Assembly: GCF_900497805.2 (NCBI RefSeq)
Contig: NW_020954610.1
Span: forward strand, 22,427,149 to 22,491,148
Reading direction: 5' to 3'
DNA from: Vombatus ursinus
Taxonomy: Eukaryota; Chordata; Mammalia; Diprotodontia; Vombatidae
Length of the DNA: 64,000 nt
The position numbers and the translations under genes are program-made. Of the stretch, positions 1 through 12,090 are shown piece by piece; positions within the stretch are counted from its first letter, which is position 1; each line of letters begins with the position of its first letter. The notes beneath the pieces are model-generated. The model was not told where the DNA came from, did no database searches, and saw only the letters and a list, made by a program, of their open reading frames with translations.

Positions 1-124
1 AACACTAGAAGTAGAATAAAAGTGTTATCAAAAACAAAACAAAACAAAACATAAGACCAGAAAAATGGGTTAGTCATATTACAAGAGTGAGGGAGTAATT
101 TCCTGCATGATACTTTAATTTTTA

Positions 125-540
125 TGAAATATAAGAATCAGAAGAAGGCCTTCAATGCATTGGTCTGACAATGTCATTCCCCTGCTAAAGGACCTTAGTG
201 ACTTCTTGCTAACTCTAGTATTCAAAGCAAAAAAAAAAAAAAAAAAAATCAAGCCAAAACAAAACAAACAGGAAAAAAAAAAGAAAAGCCCTCACTATGG
301 CTCCAAGCTTTCTTTCCAGAGTCACTTCATACTATTCCTTCTTATAAACTATAATTACTATTCAAACTAATCAATTTACTGTTGCTCATGTAGGAATTTC
401 TACTTTCTTTCTACAAACTGTCCACCTTTCCTAGGTTACCCTGCCTCAACACTGCTGCCTCATAGAATCCTTAGGTCCCTTCAAGGTTTAGCTCAAGTGA
501 TAATTCCTCTATGAGTCTGGATTCTCTGGTCTTTGGGAAG
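125..540 (+). repeat. L2 LINE fragment (3' part)
   Basis: The order of short blocks matches the 3' part of mammalian L2 elements read in sense: a 'cattcccctgct' block, a 'tattcaaagc' block, then 'cccttcaaggtttagctcaag' followed by 'cctctatgag', which corresponds to the L2 segment for lysine-rich 'AQLKCHLLYE'-like residues. An A-rich stretch (about 228-290) interrupts it. The copy is old and too diverged to hold an open frame. The assignment is by remembered L2 consensus only. Confidence 0.5.
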
Positions 541-564
541 GAAGGTGATGAAAAAACAGGTAGT

Positions 565-832
565 TGGGCAGCTAGGTGATTCAGTATATAGACTGTTGAG
601 CCTGGAGTCAGGAATATTCTTCTTCATGAGTTCAAATCTGACCTCAGACACCTACTAGCTATGTGACCATGGGCAAGTCACTTAACTCTGCCTCAGTTTC
701 CTCATCTGTATAATAAACTGGAAAAAGAAATAGCAAACCACTCCAGTATCACTGAAAAGAAAACCCCAAATGAGGTCATGAAGAGTTGAAAGTAACTGCA
801 AATTGCTGAACAACAACAATAAAAACAAAATA
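565..832 (+). repeat. tRNA-derived marsupial CORE-SINE
   Basis: The element starts with GGGCAGCTAGGTGATTCAG, the tRNA-like head of the abundant marsupial SINEs. A CORE-like block follows (GTGACCATGGGCAAGTCACTTAA, then CTCAGTTTCCTCATCTGTA), then a GGCAAACCACTCCAGTATC-like segment and an A/CAA-rich tail (GAACAACAACAATAAAAAC). At about 268 bp it is near full length for the WSINE/MAR type. It would be transcribed by RNA polymerase III and mobilised by L1-type machinery. The subfamily is not resolved. Confidence 0.8.
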
Positions 833-1579
833 TGTCAATAAAAAATTTTTAAAGAGAAAAATAGGATAATGAGGAAGCACGTTTTGGGAAGGATGATTAG
901 ACATGTAGATTGGGGCATTTTTATTTTAGTGTCATTGGGATTTCCAGCTAAAACACCCACTTAATAACTGCGTAGCCATAGAAGGCAAAACATTTGTAAT
1001 GTATCTCAGAAGCCAAAGGCCTTCTGAGATGGGTAACTCGTACATAAAAAAAAAAAATCTATTTCCTAGAATATCCAACAAGTGGTCATCTAAGCTCTAA
1101 TTGCAAATATCCTTTGAGGATAAGGATCCCTTATCTCTCATGTTAACTCAATCTAATTTTGACAGTTTTTATTTTTAGAAATTTTTTTTCTGCTAGTAGA
1201 AATGTGTCATTTTGCAACTTCTAGCCTTTTCTCTTTAATTGCTTAGTGCCCAAGAAAATAAGAGGTTCACATCATTTCAAATCCAATGGCCCTTTGACAA
1301 ATCTAATCTCTTTTTCACATAGTCTTTGTGATTATTATGATAATAATTATTATTAGCATTATTATTAATTTATTATATATAGTTCTTCAAAGTTTACAAA
1401 CACTTTTACTCACAACTGTATGAGTTAAGGAGTGCAAATGTTATCACAACACAAATCTTCTGATTCTGTTGGTCAGTTTTGTGGTCTACAGCTTAAGAAA
1501 GAGGTTGGTCCTGGAAATTTAGATTTCAGAGTCATCTGCACAGAGATGCTAGCTGAAATTATAGGAGTGAATAAGATTG
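833..1579. other. unassigned AT-rich DNA
   Basis: I see no gene. A weak L2/MIR-tail-like patch lies around 1340-1450 (an ATTATTATTA run followed by 'agttcttcaaagtttacaaacac'), resembling the 'aaggtttgcaaagcactttacaaa' block of MIR/L2 tails. The rest is unrecognised. Confidence 0.3.
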
Positions 1580-1760
1580 TCAATCAATCAACAAACATTT
1601 ATTGATTCTGCTGTGTTCCAGAAACTGTAATAGATCCCAGGGATAAAAATAAAGGAATCAAAACAACTATTCTCTTAAGTGGCTTCTATCCATGAAATTA
1701 AGGGAATAAAGAATATGAAACAGGAGGGTGTAAGCACACTATCAAAGCTTGAAAGGAGCT
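1580..1760 (-). repeat. L2 LINE 3' end
   Basis: TCAATCAATCAACAAACATT at the left edge is the reverse complement of the L2 tail (AATGTTTGTTGATTGATTGA). It is followed by the reverse complement of the L2 terminal 3' UTR block ('tgttccagaaactgtaatag...gggataaaaataaa'). Only the terminal ~180 bp is present, as is usual for 5'-truncated LINE copies. Confidence 0.65.
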
Positions 1761-2798
1761 CTGGGAATATAAGGTCTTACATCAATGTCATTAACTTCAG
1801 CAATTAAAGATGTCAATAACATTTGAGAGAGTTATTTTTGGAAATGTTCATGATTTGAAGCTAGATTTATGAGAGCTATACATTTCATGGTTGGTAAGGA
1901 AAAAAAGTAAAGTTTGATAGTTAAAAGTGACAATGAGCAAAAAAATGAAAATAAAAAGAGCTACTTATTAAGGGAGAATAGTAGGACAAAAAGAACATCA
2001 TGTAACTCCTTTTCCATCATTTTAAAATTTTTTTGTAAAATGGCCTAAAGACATCATGCAATTCTGATGCTCACTTGTACAGTGGGATTTATCTAAATGC
2101 ATGAGGACTTCAGTATATTTTCTGAAATTTGCTTTTTTTTGGTGGACTAAACCCTTAGAGAGGTTGTTTTCCTTATGAAACGTTGATTTTTCAGATTTGT
2201 CTCTATCTCTTGCAAAAGAAAAAAAACCCCACAATTCTATAGAGGGTTTAGTTAATTGTACTTCTATTGTTAGCAGAGTTACCTAGTCATTATAGCTAAC
2301 AGGATGGGAAAGGGCAAAACTTCAGCACTTGGCTGATCATTTGGCCAGAGCAAAAGAAGGAAGGAGGCTTGCAATTAAAGCCCTGGCTTAGACTTCTTTC
2401 TACATCTTGTCAATTTTACCTCATCTTAGAGGAAGAGAACACTAACTACAGTAGAAGCAGCTTACCTTTTGCATCACAAATAATAAACCTACTGAGTATA
2501 AGACCTAGATTAAACCTGAAAAGCACCACTTCAATTCCCCAAATTGATAGAAGATTCTAATCCAGACTTGCTGAGTATTTTGAGTCTCATGTGCCCAATG
2601 TTACATCAGTCTATACAGTCTTGAAATACATTGCATTCTTACTGATGCCCTGGCTCCTAGTATAAATATGAATTGATCCAAAGTATGACTGTTTAATGAT
2701 TTGGTTAGTAATTAATTAATAATTTCTAATAAAATAGGAGGCTATATTGCACCAGAAACCACACATGGAATTGAGTCTTCTCAGGTTATTCAATTGAG
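1761..2798. other. no recognisable feature
   Basis: AT-rich unique-looking sequence. Open frames here are short (under 75 codons), lack family motifs and have no splice or codon-bias support. I see nothing I can name. Confidence 0.3.
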
Positions 2799-2811
2799 AT
2801 TATTGTACATT

Positions 2812-2973
2812 ATTTTTTTTGGTTTTTGTTTGTTCTTGCTAGGCAATGGAGTTAAGTGACTTGCCCAGGGTCACACAGCTAGTAAGTGTTATGTATCTGA
2901 GGCTGGATTTGAACTCAGGTTCTCCTAACTTCAAAATTGGTCCTCTATCTGTTGTGCCACCTAGCTGCCCCCC
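2812..2973 (-). repeat. tRNA-derived marsupial SINE with target-site duplication
   Basis: Read on the minus strand it begins GGGGGGCAGCTAGGTGGCAC, runs through the CORE-like GTGACCCTGGGCAAGTCACTT and ends in a degenerate A-rich tail. Imperfect 13-bp flanking repeats, attattgtacatt (2799-2811) and attactgcacatt (2975-2987), differ at two positions and look like the target-site duplication. The element is essentially full length at about 160 bp. Confidence 0.88.
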
Positions 2974-3189
2974 AATTACTGCACATTTTGTTGTGGTGAT
3001 AGTGTAGTTAAAAAAAATTCCCAAATCCATTGGCTATGTAAGTTTGTACAGAAGAGATCAGGGTAATGAACCATAAATAATAAAAAGTAATAATAATCAG
3101 ATTGTCAAATTGATCTGTGATCTCATCAATGGGTATGTCCGCTTTAATGATTCAAATCACAAGCCATTCGTGTCTGTCCATTCTTCACA

Positions 3190-3330
3190 ACTGTTGAGTG
3201 TAATAGAGTATTATTGTGCCATAAAAAAAAAAAATACAAAGAACGTAGAGTAAGTTGAGAAGATCTCCATGAACTGAGATGAAGCAAAGTAAGCCAAATC
3301 AAAAAAATAATGCACATATCTTCTCATAAC
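3190..3330 (+). repeat. L1 ORF2 C-terminal fragment
   Basis: The run 'tattattgtgccataaaaaa...gatctccatgaactgagatgaagcaaagtaagcc' parallels the end of marsupial L1 ORF2 seen better preserved near 14.7 kb ('atattgtgctgtaag...ctgagtgaagtgagcagaacc'). The copy is short, old and diverged. Confidence 0.5.
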
Positions 3331-3672
3331 ATTACCACAGGAGGTCCATCAACTGTACTTAGTAATTTCCTCACTTTCCTTTGATATTGCAAGGATACCA
3401 AAGAAACACAATCGGTCCATCAGTTATCTTTCATTTTCAAATTTGTAATAATTAACTTCTTATATTTAATTTTCTTTTTCAAGTATTTCAATGAACAAAC
3501 AACAAAAACATTAATCATTCAGTATGCTCTAAAACCTTTGACTTCATTTCACCCAGACTAAGAAAGTTAAAAGAGGTGATAATTTTGCAATGGTAAAATT
3601 TTATCAAGATTATGAAAGGAGAAGATTAAGGTTTGGAGGCCTAATTTTTTGGACTTATTTAAAGACTGAATT

Positions 3673-6552
3673 ACTTTTTTTATTAATAAATTTATTTATT
3701 TTTAGTTTTCAACATTTACTTCCACAAGATTTTGAGTTTCAAATTTTCACCCCATCTTGCCCCCCCACCCCAAGATGGCATGCATTCTGAATATCCCTTC
3801 TTCAAATCTGCTTTCCCTTCTATCACTCCCCCCTTCTCTTAACCCCTTCCCCTTCTATTTTCCTGTAGCGCAGGATAGATTTCTGTACCCCATTTCCTGT
3901 ATTTCTCATTTCCCAGTTGCATGCGAAAACATTTTTTTTAAACATGTGTTTTTAAAACTTTGACTTCGAAATTTTCTCCCTTCATTCCTCCCCACCCAAC
4001 GTCATTGAAAAGGCAAGCAACTCAATATAGGTTATACATGTGCAGTCATGAAAAAACTTTCATAGTAGACATACTGTGAAAAACTGTATTTCCCTTAGTT
4101 CTATCCCCCCCCATTTACTCTATTCTTTCTTTTGATCCCGTCCCTCCTCAGAAGTGTTTGCTTCTGATTACCACCTTTCCCAATCTGCCCTCTCTCTCTC
4201 ATTCCCCTGTTCTCTTGTCCCCTTCCCCGCCCCCTATTTTCCTGTAGGGTAAGACAGATTTCCATACCCAATTGAGTGTGTATGTTATTCTCTCTTTAAG
4301 TCAAATCCTATGAGAATAAGATTCACTCATTCCCTCTCACCTTCCCCATTTCCCCTCCACTGTAAGAGCCTTTTCTTTTCTGTTTCTTTTTTTGTGAGAT
4401 GGTTTACCCCATTCTACCTCTCCCTTTCTCCTTCTCCTAGTACAATCCTCTCTCACCCCTGAATTTTATTCTCCAGATATGACCCCTTCATCTTCAACTC
4501 TCCCTGAGCCTTCTATCAATCTATCTATATACATATATATATATATATAATTTTTTCCCTCCAACTGCCCTAATACTGACAAAGGTCTCATGGGTTACAA
4601 ATATCATCTTTCCATGAAGGAATGTAACCAGTTCAACATTAATAAGTCTCTTACAATTTCTCTTTCCTGTTTAGCTCTTCACGTTCCACTTAGGTCTTGT
4701 ATTTGAAAGTCAAGTTTTCTATTCAGCTCTGGTCTTTTCATCAAGAATGCTAGAAGGTCCTCTATGTCACTGAATGACCATTTTTTCCCCTGAAGGATTA
4801 TACTCAGTTTTGCTGGGTAGGTGATTCTTGGTTGTAATCCTATCTCCTTTGCTCTCTGGAATATTATTTTCCATGTCCTGTGGTCCCTTAATGTTGAAGC
4901 AGCTAAATCTTGTGTTATCCTGATTGTGTTTCCACAATAATTGAATTGTTTCTTTATGGCTGCTTGTAATATTTTCTCCTTGACCTGGGAACTCTGGAAT
5001 TTGGCTACAATATTCCTAGGAGTTTTCCTTTGGGGATCTCTTTCAGGAGGAGATTGGTGGATTCTTTCAATTTCTATTTTGCCCTCTGGTTCTAACATAT
5101 CAGGGCAGTTTTCCTTGATAATTTCTTGAAAGATGATGTCTAGGCTCTTTTTTTTAATCATGGCTTTCAGATAGTCTAATGATTTTTAAATTCTCTCCCC
5201 TGGATCTATTTTCCAGGTCAGTTGTTTTTCCAATGAGATATTTCACATTATTTTCTAATTTTTCATCCTTTTGGATTTGTTTTACAGTGTCTTGATTTCT
5301 CATAAAGTCACTAGCTTCCAATTGCTCTATTCTAATTTTTAAGGAAGTATTTCCTTCAGTAAGCTTTTGGACTTCCTTTTCCATTTGGTTAATTTTGCTT
5401 TTTAGGTCATTCTTCTCCTCATCAGGTGTTTGGACCTCTTTTGCAATTTGGGTTGGGATATTTTTTAAGATGTTATTTTCTTCAGTATTTTTTGGGTCTT
5501 CTTTAGCAAGCTATTGACTTGTTTTCCATGATTTTCTTGCATCTCTCTTATTTCTCTTCCCTGTTTTTCCTCTACTTCTCTCACTTGCTTCTCAAAATCC
5601 CTTTTGAGCTCTTCCAAGGCCTGGGACAGATTCACATTTTTTCTTAGGGGCTTTGGATGTAGGAGCTTTGACTTTGTTGTCTTCTTCTGGTTGTGTGTTT
5701 TGATCATTTTTGTCACCAAAGTAAAATAATATAGTCTGACTCTTTTTGCGCTGCTTACTCATGATCCTGGTCAATTACCTGAGTTTTAAACTCTTTGTTA
5801 AGGTGAGAGTCTGCTTCCAATGTGAAGAATGTACTGTCCCAAGCTTCCAGGGTTTGTACAGCTGTTTTCAGAGACACTTCTAAGGATGTGTAAATTTTCA
5901 GTTCTTCCAAGGTGGTATGATAAGGTAAGAGGTGTTTCCTTTCCACTGCCACAACAAGCTCCACCACACCAGAGCTCCTCCTTGCCCCAGGACAGCCCCT
6001 CAGAACTGTGACCCATATCCAAGCACAGGCAAAGCAAGAGATTCCTGCCTCAGCACTGGCAAAGAGTTTCCTGCAATCCCTCTCTGATCAGCCACTCGAT
6101 TCCCCCTCAGTCTGTGGACTGAAAGCTCAGGAGCCAGCCAGAGCCAGCCACAGCCCGCGCTCAGCACTTGTGGCTCAGACCTAGCTTCTTCTCTCACCAC
6201 AGTCACAGACTTTTCCCACTGACCTTCTAAGTTGTCTTTGATGTTCCTGGGTTGAGAAGTCTGGAAACTTTCACAGCTGCCCGCGATTCAGTCCTCTGAG
6301 ACCTGCTCCAGGGTCTCTGTGGCCTGCGCACCCACGCTAAACTGCGCTCCTCTCCCTGCCTGGCGCAATGTACCTTTCTGATCAGCTATCCAGGTTGTCT
6401 GAGGCTGGAAATTTGTTTCACTCTGTCTTTTTGTGGGTTCTGCTGCTTTAGAATGTGCTTAGAGACATTTTTAACAGGTATTTGGAGGGGTTTGGGGGAG
6501 AGCTCAAGCAAGTCACTGTTTTCACTATTCATTCTTTGCTCCGCCACCCTCT
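3673..6552 (-). mobile_element. HAL1-type half-L1 (5' UTR, ORF1, 3' UTR; no ORF2), near full length
   Basis: Reading the minus strand from 6552: a 5' UTR of about 790 bp starting near the expected GGCGGAG motif; ORF1 (5762-4676); a purine-rich region equivalent to the L1 inter-ORF spacer; then two similar 3'-end modules in tandem ending AAAATAAATAAATTTATT. ORF2 (endonuclease and reverse transcriptase) is wholly absent, which defines the half-L1 class and makes it dependent on enzymes from an intact L1. Flanks aaagactgaatt (3661-3672) and agagactgattt (6553-6564) are a plausible target-site duplication (10 of 12). A second copy lies at 51,505-54,514 in the opposite orientation. Confidence 0.82.
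4676..5762 (-). pseudogene. L1/HAL1 ORF1 (RNA-binding chaperone), decayed
   Basis: ORF1 makes the nucleic-acid chaperone that coats L1 RNA in cytoplasmic particles. The start MSKQRKKSQTI is at 5762. An N-terminal linker leads into a coiled-coil stretch with KEVQKLTEGNTSLKIRIEQL, then the RRM-like and C-terminal domains (KLENNVKYLIGKTTDLENRS; PRNIVAKFQSSQVKEKIL; RPELNRKLDFQIQDL). The reading is broken into at least three frames: 5762-5592, 5719-5384 and 5161-4679, so it is not translatable as one protein. The order and spacing match the other ORF1 copies in this window. Confidence 0.8.
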
Positions 6553-6564
6553 AGAGACTGATTT

Positions 6565-7794
6565 TCAGGGCAATTACATTGTATTCTGTGCTCCAAAGAT
6601 TGGGAATGAGTGCATTCTGAAACTGTTAATGTAAGACTCAGAAAGTCCTAAATCCATGACATTTATGAAGAAAGGGGATTTTCTTTGCATAGGAGACTTC
6701 AAAGAAATAGACCATAGTTTTAAGAGATAAATAGAATAAAGAGTAAATACAAAATATAGTAAATGTGAATTTGAAATTCAGTACAAAGTCAGAAGACATA
6801 AAAGTTAATGTTTTGATAATAACATTGTCTCATCCACACTGAAAACATACCTTGCTTCTTTTGTCTACTTACAAGTTGGGTTGTTTCAATGTGATGCCTT
6901 CATATAAAAAATATGAATAAGAAGTAAAGAAAAATTTCTTTCCTTATTTTAAGCATCAGAAAGCCAGGAAATAATAAGCAAAATAAAAAACACTCTACCT
7001 TTAAACCTACAATAATTTAGCTTCTTACATTTAATTTCCTTTTCAAAATGATTTTCTTGGAAACTATCCTTTTTGCAAATGATTACATTTATGTGAAATG
7101 ATGTTAAAATCTTCTAGATTCAATGCAGATAGCGTGAAAAGCAAAAGAGTATTGCTGTAGTTATAAAATGTGAGTATTCTGAACAGAGTAAACCCAGCAG
7201 CATTTAATCTGTATTTATTGGATCATTCCATTTCCATTGCATCTCATTCCTCTGGAAGGATAAGCTAGTGTAACAGGGAAAAAAAAGTGGTTTGATATTT
7301 TTAAATGTTTTATTGTTTATAGTTTTGCTTTGCTGTCATGTTTAAAATTTAATAAACAATGTTTAAGTTTCAGAAAACTTTGATTAGTTGCAAAAGCAAC
7401 AAAACATTTCTGTAGAATAATAACAAGAAGGTTTACTCTTTTGGATATGCATGTGTTCTGAGTTGGACCTGATACAAACCAATTCTTTGCTTTAGGCTGG
7501 ATATTAGAACAAAATAAATAAAGAAATAAAAAAAAAAAACTTGTAGTCATTCAGCAGGAGGAGAGAAAATTCCACAAGAACAGGCATAGAATACACCTTG
7601 AATTGCTTCAAATAACTGAAGCTGCCCTGCCTGAGTTGCCTTTCATGGTCCAATAATCATTGAAGAGGTTTTTTTCTGTTTATTTTGTAATCAGATGACC
7701 AGGAAGTGATACCAACCATCTCCTTGGGTCAATTAAATCTCAAGGATGGTTTTAACATCTTCTAAGGAAAAACTAGACTAATGGAGAAGAAATA
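6565..7794. other. no recognisable feature
   Basis: AT-rich DNA with no motif I can assign. The longest open frames are under 80 codons with poor codon structure. The stretch at 7300-7560 is oligo(A/T)-rich. Confidence 0.3.
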
Positions 7795-7885
7795 AGAAGA
7801 GGAGAAAGAGGAGATGGAGAAAGAGAAGGAAGAGAAGGAGGGGAAGGAAAGAAAGAGAAAAAAGCAGAAAAAAAGCAGAAAAAAC
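7795..7885 (+). repeat. purine-rich simple repeat (GGAGAA/GAAA type)
   Basis: About 90 bases of almost pure A and G in imperfect GGAGAAAGA units, ending in two AAAAAGCAGAAAA units. It has no coding support. Confidence 0.85.
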
Positions 7886-10479
7886 ACATGCTCAAATATT
7901 CTAATGGGTCTGGGATATCAAAGATTCAGAGGATCCATTGTTATAGATTGCAACCTATACATGCCTGCTCATCCTGTGTGACACTCATCTTTGTATTCCC
8001 ATGATTTTGCCACACGAAATCCATCCAGCCTTTCCTCACTCTCAGTCTTTTGACACTGCAAGTATGCCAGTGGAACACTTATGCCATTCATCTGATATCT
8101 CTTACTTTATCCACGTTATGAGTCCAACTTTTTTTGTGTGTCACAATCAGATAACATCCTGCTTTTCATAGTGTGGTGGGTGAAAGATTAAATGACTGAG
8201 GAAACAAAATTTTGATCATCCAAACATATCTATTTGTTAAGAATTATATACCACTCGCTCAACAAACCAGGACCAGGTTGCTTCCTCAGCTTAGGACTGG
8301 ATCCTGAATTCAGGGGGAGACAGACTTGTATACATAAAAAAAAATTCATTAAGTAAGGCCAATTAATTTAAATGAAATGATACAGTAGGTAACATTATTT
8401 CTAATTGGAGGAAAGATTAGGGATTTTCCAAATGAGGAAGGGAGTGAACAGTTGCAATTTCCTGAATTCAGAAAGAGATATCTAACTCCCACTAAGTATC
8501 TGTAAATAATCAAAGTAACATGGAAACAACTCATTGATTAATCTAGGGCCACTTTTCAAATAAGACATATGGGTTGCTTGAGATGTATGATTGTAAGAAA
8601 CCTTGTAGTATCAACTTTTGGATGTGACTTGTTCATAATAACATTATTTTCCTTAGTTAAGGTTCTTTAAATAGCACATTGAGGTGATCCAGTTTTCTAG
8701 CCATGCAGGGTTGGGTTTAAACAATACAATAAGGCTTTATCACAATTCCCACAATTGAATAAATTTTTCTCCCAAGACAGAACTTGAAATAGATCCATAA
8801 TTGAATAGAAAGGGAACTGAGCTAGCTGCAGAATTTAGTCACATGACGGAGTCAATGTGGATCACTCAATTCCCACAATTAACCACTTGCTATCCTAATA
8901 CTCTCAATTCCCTCAATTGTTCCTTGCTGGTCATATTTTGAAGGACATTCATATATACATGCAATATTGTATTTCCATCACTGATGTGTATTTGTAGCAT
9001 TTGAGAGGCAGTGTTGTTTATTTTAAAAATACATTCTACTAGTAGATCATTTTAAGACTATTACTCTCATGATCTAGATGTAGTATATTTCATAGTTTTT
9101 CTACAGATACAAATAGTTGGTGAAAAAATAAGAATTTATTTCAAAACCAGTATGTTCAATAAGAACAAGAAAAAATCAAGAAGATTCCCTGTTTCTCAGA
9201 GGAACTTTAGTCAATTTCTTCACAGTAAGGATTAGAAGATATTTTAATTAAAAGTTATTATTAATCAAAGATGTTTTTACCTTGCTATTTTGGGATTATT
9301 ATTGAATTATCAATTAAGAAAACAATTATACTCTTTCTTTATAAGCTATCACATATTTTATAATAACTCAGCAAATTTCTTCAAATATCACCATGATCTT
9401 CTCCAAAACTATTGTGTGACTAAATATACGGATTAATTTATTCTCAAATTATAATTCATAGGAAAATTTCACAAAGAAAAATATGAAGTAGAAATGAGGT
9501 TAAGTGCGAAATTCAAGACTTGAAATGTGCAAATCATTGTCTGAATTAACATGGGCAACAGAGACTTGAAAAATTTTCTGGTTTGGAGAAGCAGCTCATT
9601 TAGGCCTAAAACACAATAGTTCCATAAGATCAGCTTCACTTTATGATAGAATAATTCATATAATTCCTTATGTTAATTTAATTTTCTTCATATGAAATTG
9701 GCCTATGAGTGGCAGGATTTGAAATGTGCCTTTATTTATTGTTGGATTTGATTTCCAGTTACTGAACAATAAGGAAAAGAAGATGACCCCACCAGGAAAA
9801 AAAAATAAACTTTCTCTGGATGTTTGAAAAAAAATCTCAAATGTAATTTTTGGTCTCGTTATGAAGAATTGTGTGTCAAGGCCTTCCACTTTTAGAGTAG
9901 ATTTAACAAAATAAAAAAATTAAAGATATCAGGAACACTTCAGTTAATTTTACTTTGAAGATTGAATTGTTCCTTAATATCTATTTATTCTTGAAAACTG
10001 CATCAAGTAATTAGGAAGAAAGTCTTAATTTTCATCTGCTCTTCTATCTATTTGCATCATATCTATGAAATGGTCCATGTTTTCAAAAAAAGATTTGGTC
10101 TCTTGAATATGCTGTTTCTGTGGAAATATTAAATAGCTTACATATTTTAAAAATAACTGAATATGTAGTTATAGTAAGAGAAAGAGGGGATGAGAGAAAG
10201 AAAAAAATGAAGAAAGAAAGAAAAAAGAAAGAGTTGAAAGGGCATCTTACAACTATACCTGTGGGGAAAATTCTTAATGAAACAAAGAATATGGAGAAAC
10301 AAAATAAAAAAATTTTAAATTGACAATTTCAGTTAAACTTTTCCATAAGTAAAATGATTAAATCTAAAATATGAAAATAAGTTAATTGAGAGGGGAAATC
10401 TCTTAGAATATGTCTTTGATAACTGTATGATAATGAGTTGATGTGAGCATGTGAAAAAAGATAATTTCCATATGACAAT
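7886..10479. other. unassigned AT-rich DNA
   Basis: No gene or confidently named repeat. It contains the three AATTCCCWCAATT-type boxes at 8741-8919 that I report separately, and A-rich patches near 9800 and 10,200. An old repeat may be hidden in 7930-8180, but I cannot name it. Confidence 0.3.
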
Positions 10480-11165
10480 TGTGAAAGGATATTCACAAAT
10501 AATCTCTCAAAGAATAAGTTATCAACAACCACTTGAAAAAGAGGAAAAAAAGGCTTAAAATCACTAATGATGAGAGAAATATATATTGAAACAACTTTGA
10601 GTTTTCACATTTGTGAAACTGGCCAAATAGAAGATGATTCCCAACAAACTATGACAAGAGTTGAAAAAACTAAATGTTAGAATGATGGTTAGAAGCGACA
10701 TACTTATGCACTATTGATGGATCTGTGAATTTGTGCAACCATTTTGTAAAATACATTGGAATTATATTTTTAAAGGGTTACTTACAGTTCTTGTTCTTTG
10801 ATTCTTTAATAATCAGTACTAAGTTCAGGTTGCCAAGGTAGCCAGGCAAAAGGATGATAACATGAATAAATTTATATATTATACATATGTACTTTTTGAT
10901 AAATTAAATATGGTATGAACACACATATATATGAGTGTGTATTAGCATTTAGTAAAAAAACAGCAGCAAGTAAATTGATTGTCCATCTACTGTGGAAAGA
11001 CTAGATAAATTATAGTATATAATATAATTACATATTATTGTGCCATAAATAATCAAGAATACAAAAAATTAAATGGGGTTAAAAATTTAGAAAGATTTGC
11101 ATGAATCAATCCATAGTTAAGTAAGCAGAATCAGAAGAAAAATTATGTAATGAGGGCCAAAGACT
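10480..11165 (+). repeat. old L1 ORF2 C-terminal fragment
   Basis: Blocks follow the order of L1 ORF2 C-terminal sequence: 'aaatcactaatgatgagagaaat', 'gaaactggccaaatag', 'gcactattgatgg...gtgcaaccattttg', 'gattgtccatctactgtgg', 'tattattgtgccataaataa' and 'aagtaagcagaatcagaag'. The same order is seen in the better-kept copy at 19.0-19.9 kb. Numerous indels make this an old copy. Confidence 0.6.
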
Positions 11166-11859
11166 TTGACTTTAAAGCATTTGATGGTGAATCATACAGA
11201 TAGGTGACCACAGAGATATTTATTTTCATATCTAGCCAATATGCAGATTTTTTTTGATTGACTGTGCTTAATTGGTATAGAGTTGAACCTAAGTATAGAT
11301 AGTTACTGTGAAATGACAGAGGCATAAAAAAGAAAATAATTAAAGCATCAAAGATGGTTTGTGTATGTGTCTTATGTATTCCCTCCCTACATATATATTA
11401 TTGGAAACAGAAAAGAATGTGATCTCTTGGAAATCAAGGACAGTGTTTTCACCTATTTTTCATCTCATCAAAGATTAGCACAATCTGTGGCACTTATTTA
11501 GGAGGTTAACAGATTCTTGTTCAATTATTAGGGAAAATCCAGAACTTTATATTAAATACAATTATCCCAGTTAAAAAAAATAATTACATAAATAAAACAC
11601 CAATTACCTATTTATTAATTCCTTCCCCTCCTTCTAGATGAAATTAGTTTATGTTCCTTGATTAACTATGGCAGGTTCATACTACTAATGTTCCTGAAAA
11701 CAAATAGACTAGTTGGAGAAATTGTAATTAACTAGGGCAAGCATTCTCATGGAGAAGTTCTTGACCCAGTAAATTTAGGAATTAGCCAAGCTTCTACCTA
11801 GTGTATTTAAGGATTCTAGTTCCAAAAACCTTGGATACTTTTGTGCACAGTAAAAATGT

Positions 11860-12090
11860 ATGAAAGGTGTTCATTTATACCAACTTTTATTGTGGCTAAA
11901 AACTGGAAACTAAGTGGGTGGAAATGAACTGGGAAATGGCTAGACAAGTTATGGTATAGGAATGTAATGGGATACTATTGTGAGATAAAAAAAATGAAGT
12001 TTCAGAAAAACCTGCAAAGACTTATATGAATTGTTGCAGAGGTAAGGGACAGGAGAGCAATTTATACTGGTCAGTCAGGTAATTAGCAAT
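11860..12090 (+). repeat. L1 ORF2 C-terminal fragment
   Basis: The sequence translates in part as '...FIPTFIVAKNWKLSGWK...' and then runs 'gggaaatggctagacaagttatgg', 'atgtaatgggatactattgtgag' and 'gacaggagagcaatttatac'. These correspond to the L1 ORF2 C-terminus FIAALFVVAKNWKL...GEWLNKL. It is short and 5' truncated. Confidence 0.65.

Noticed and set aside
7795-7885. Regulatory purine tract or coding Glu/Lys-rich exon
   Set aside because: Simple repeat with no splice sites or conserved context visible.
8690-8940. Possible long terminal repeat
   Set aside because: Three short similar boxes only. No TG...CA ends, no paired copy and no internal region could be seen, so I report the boxes but name no element.
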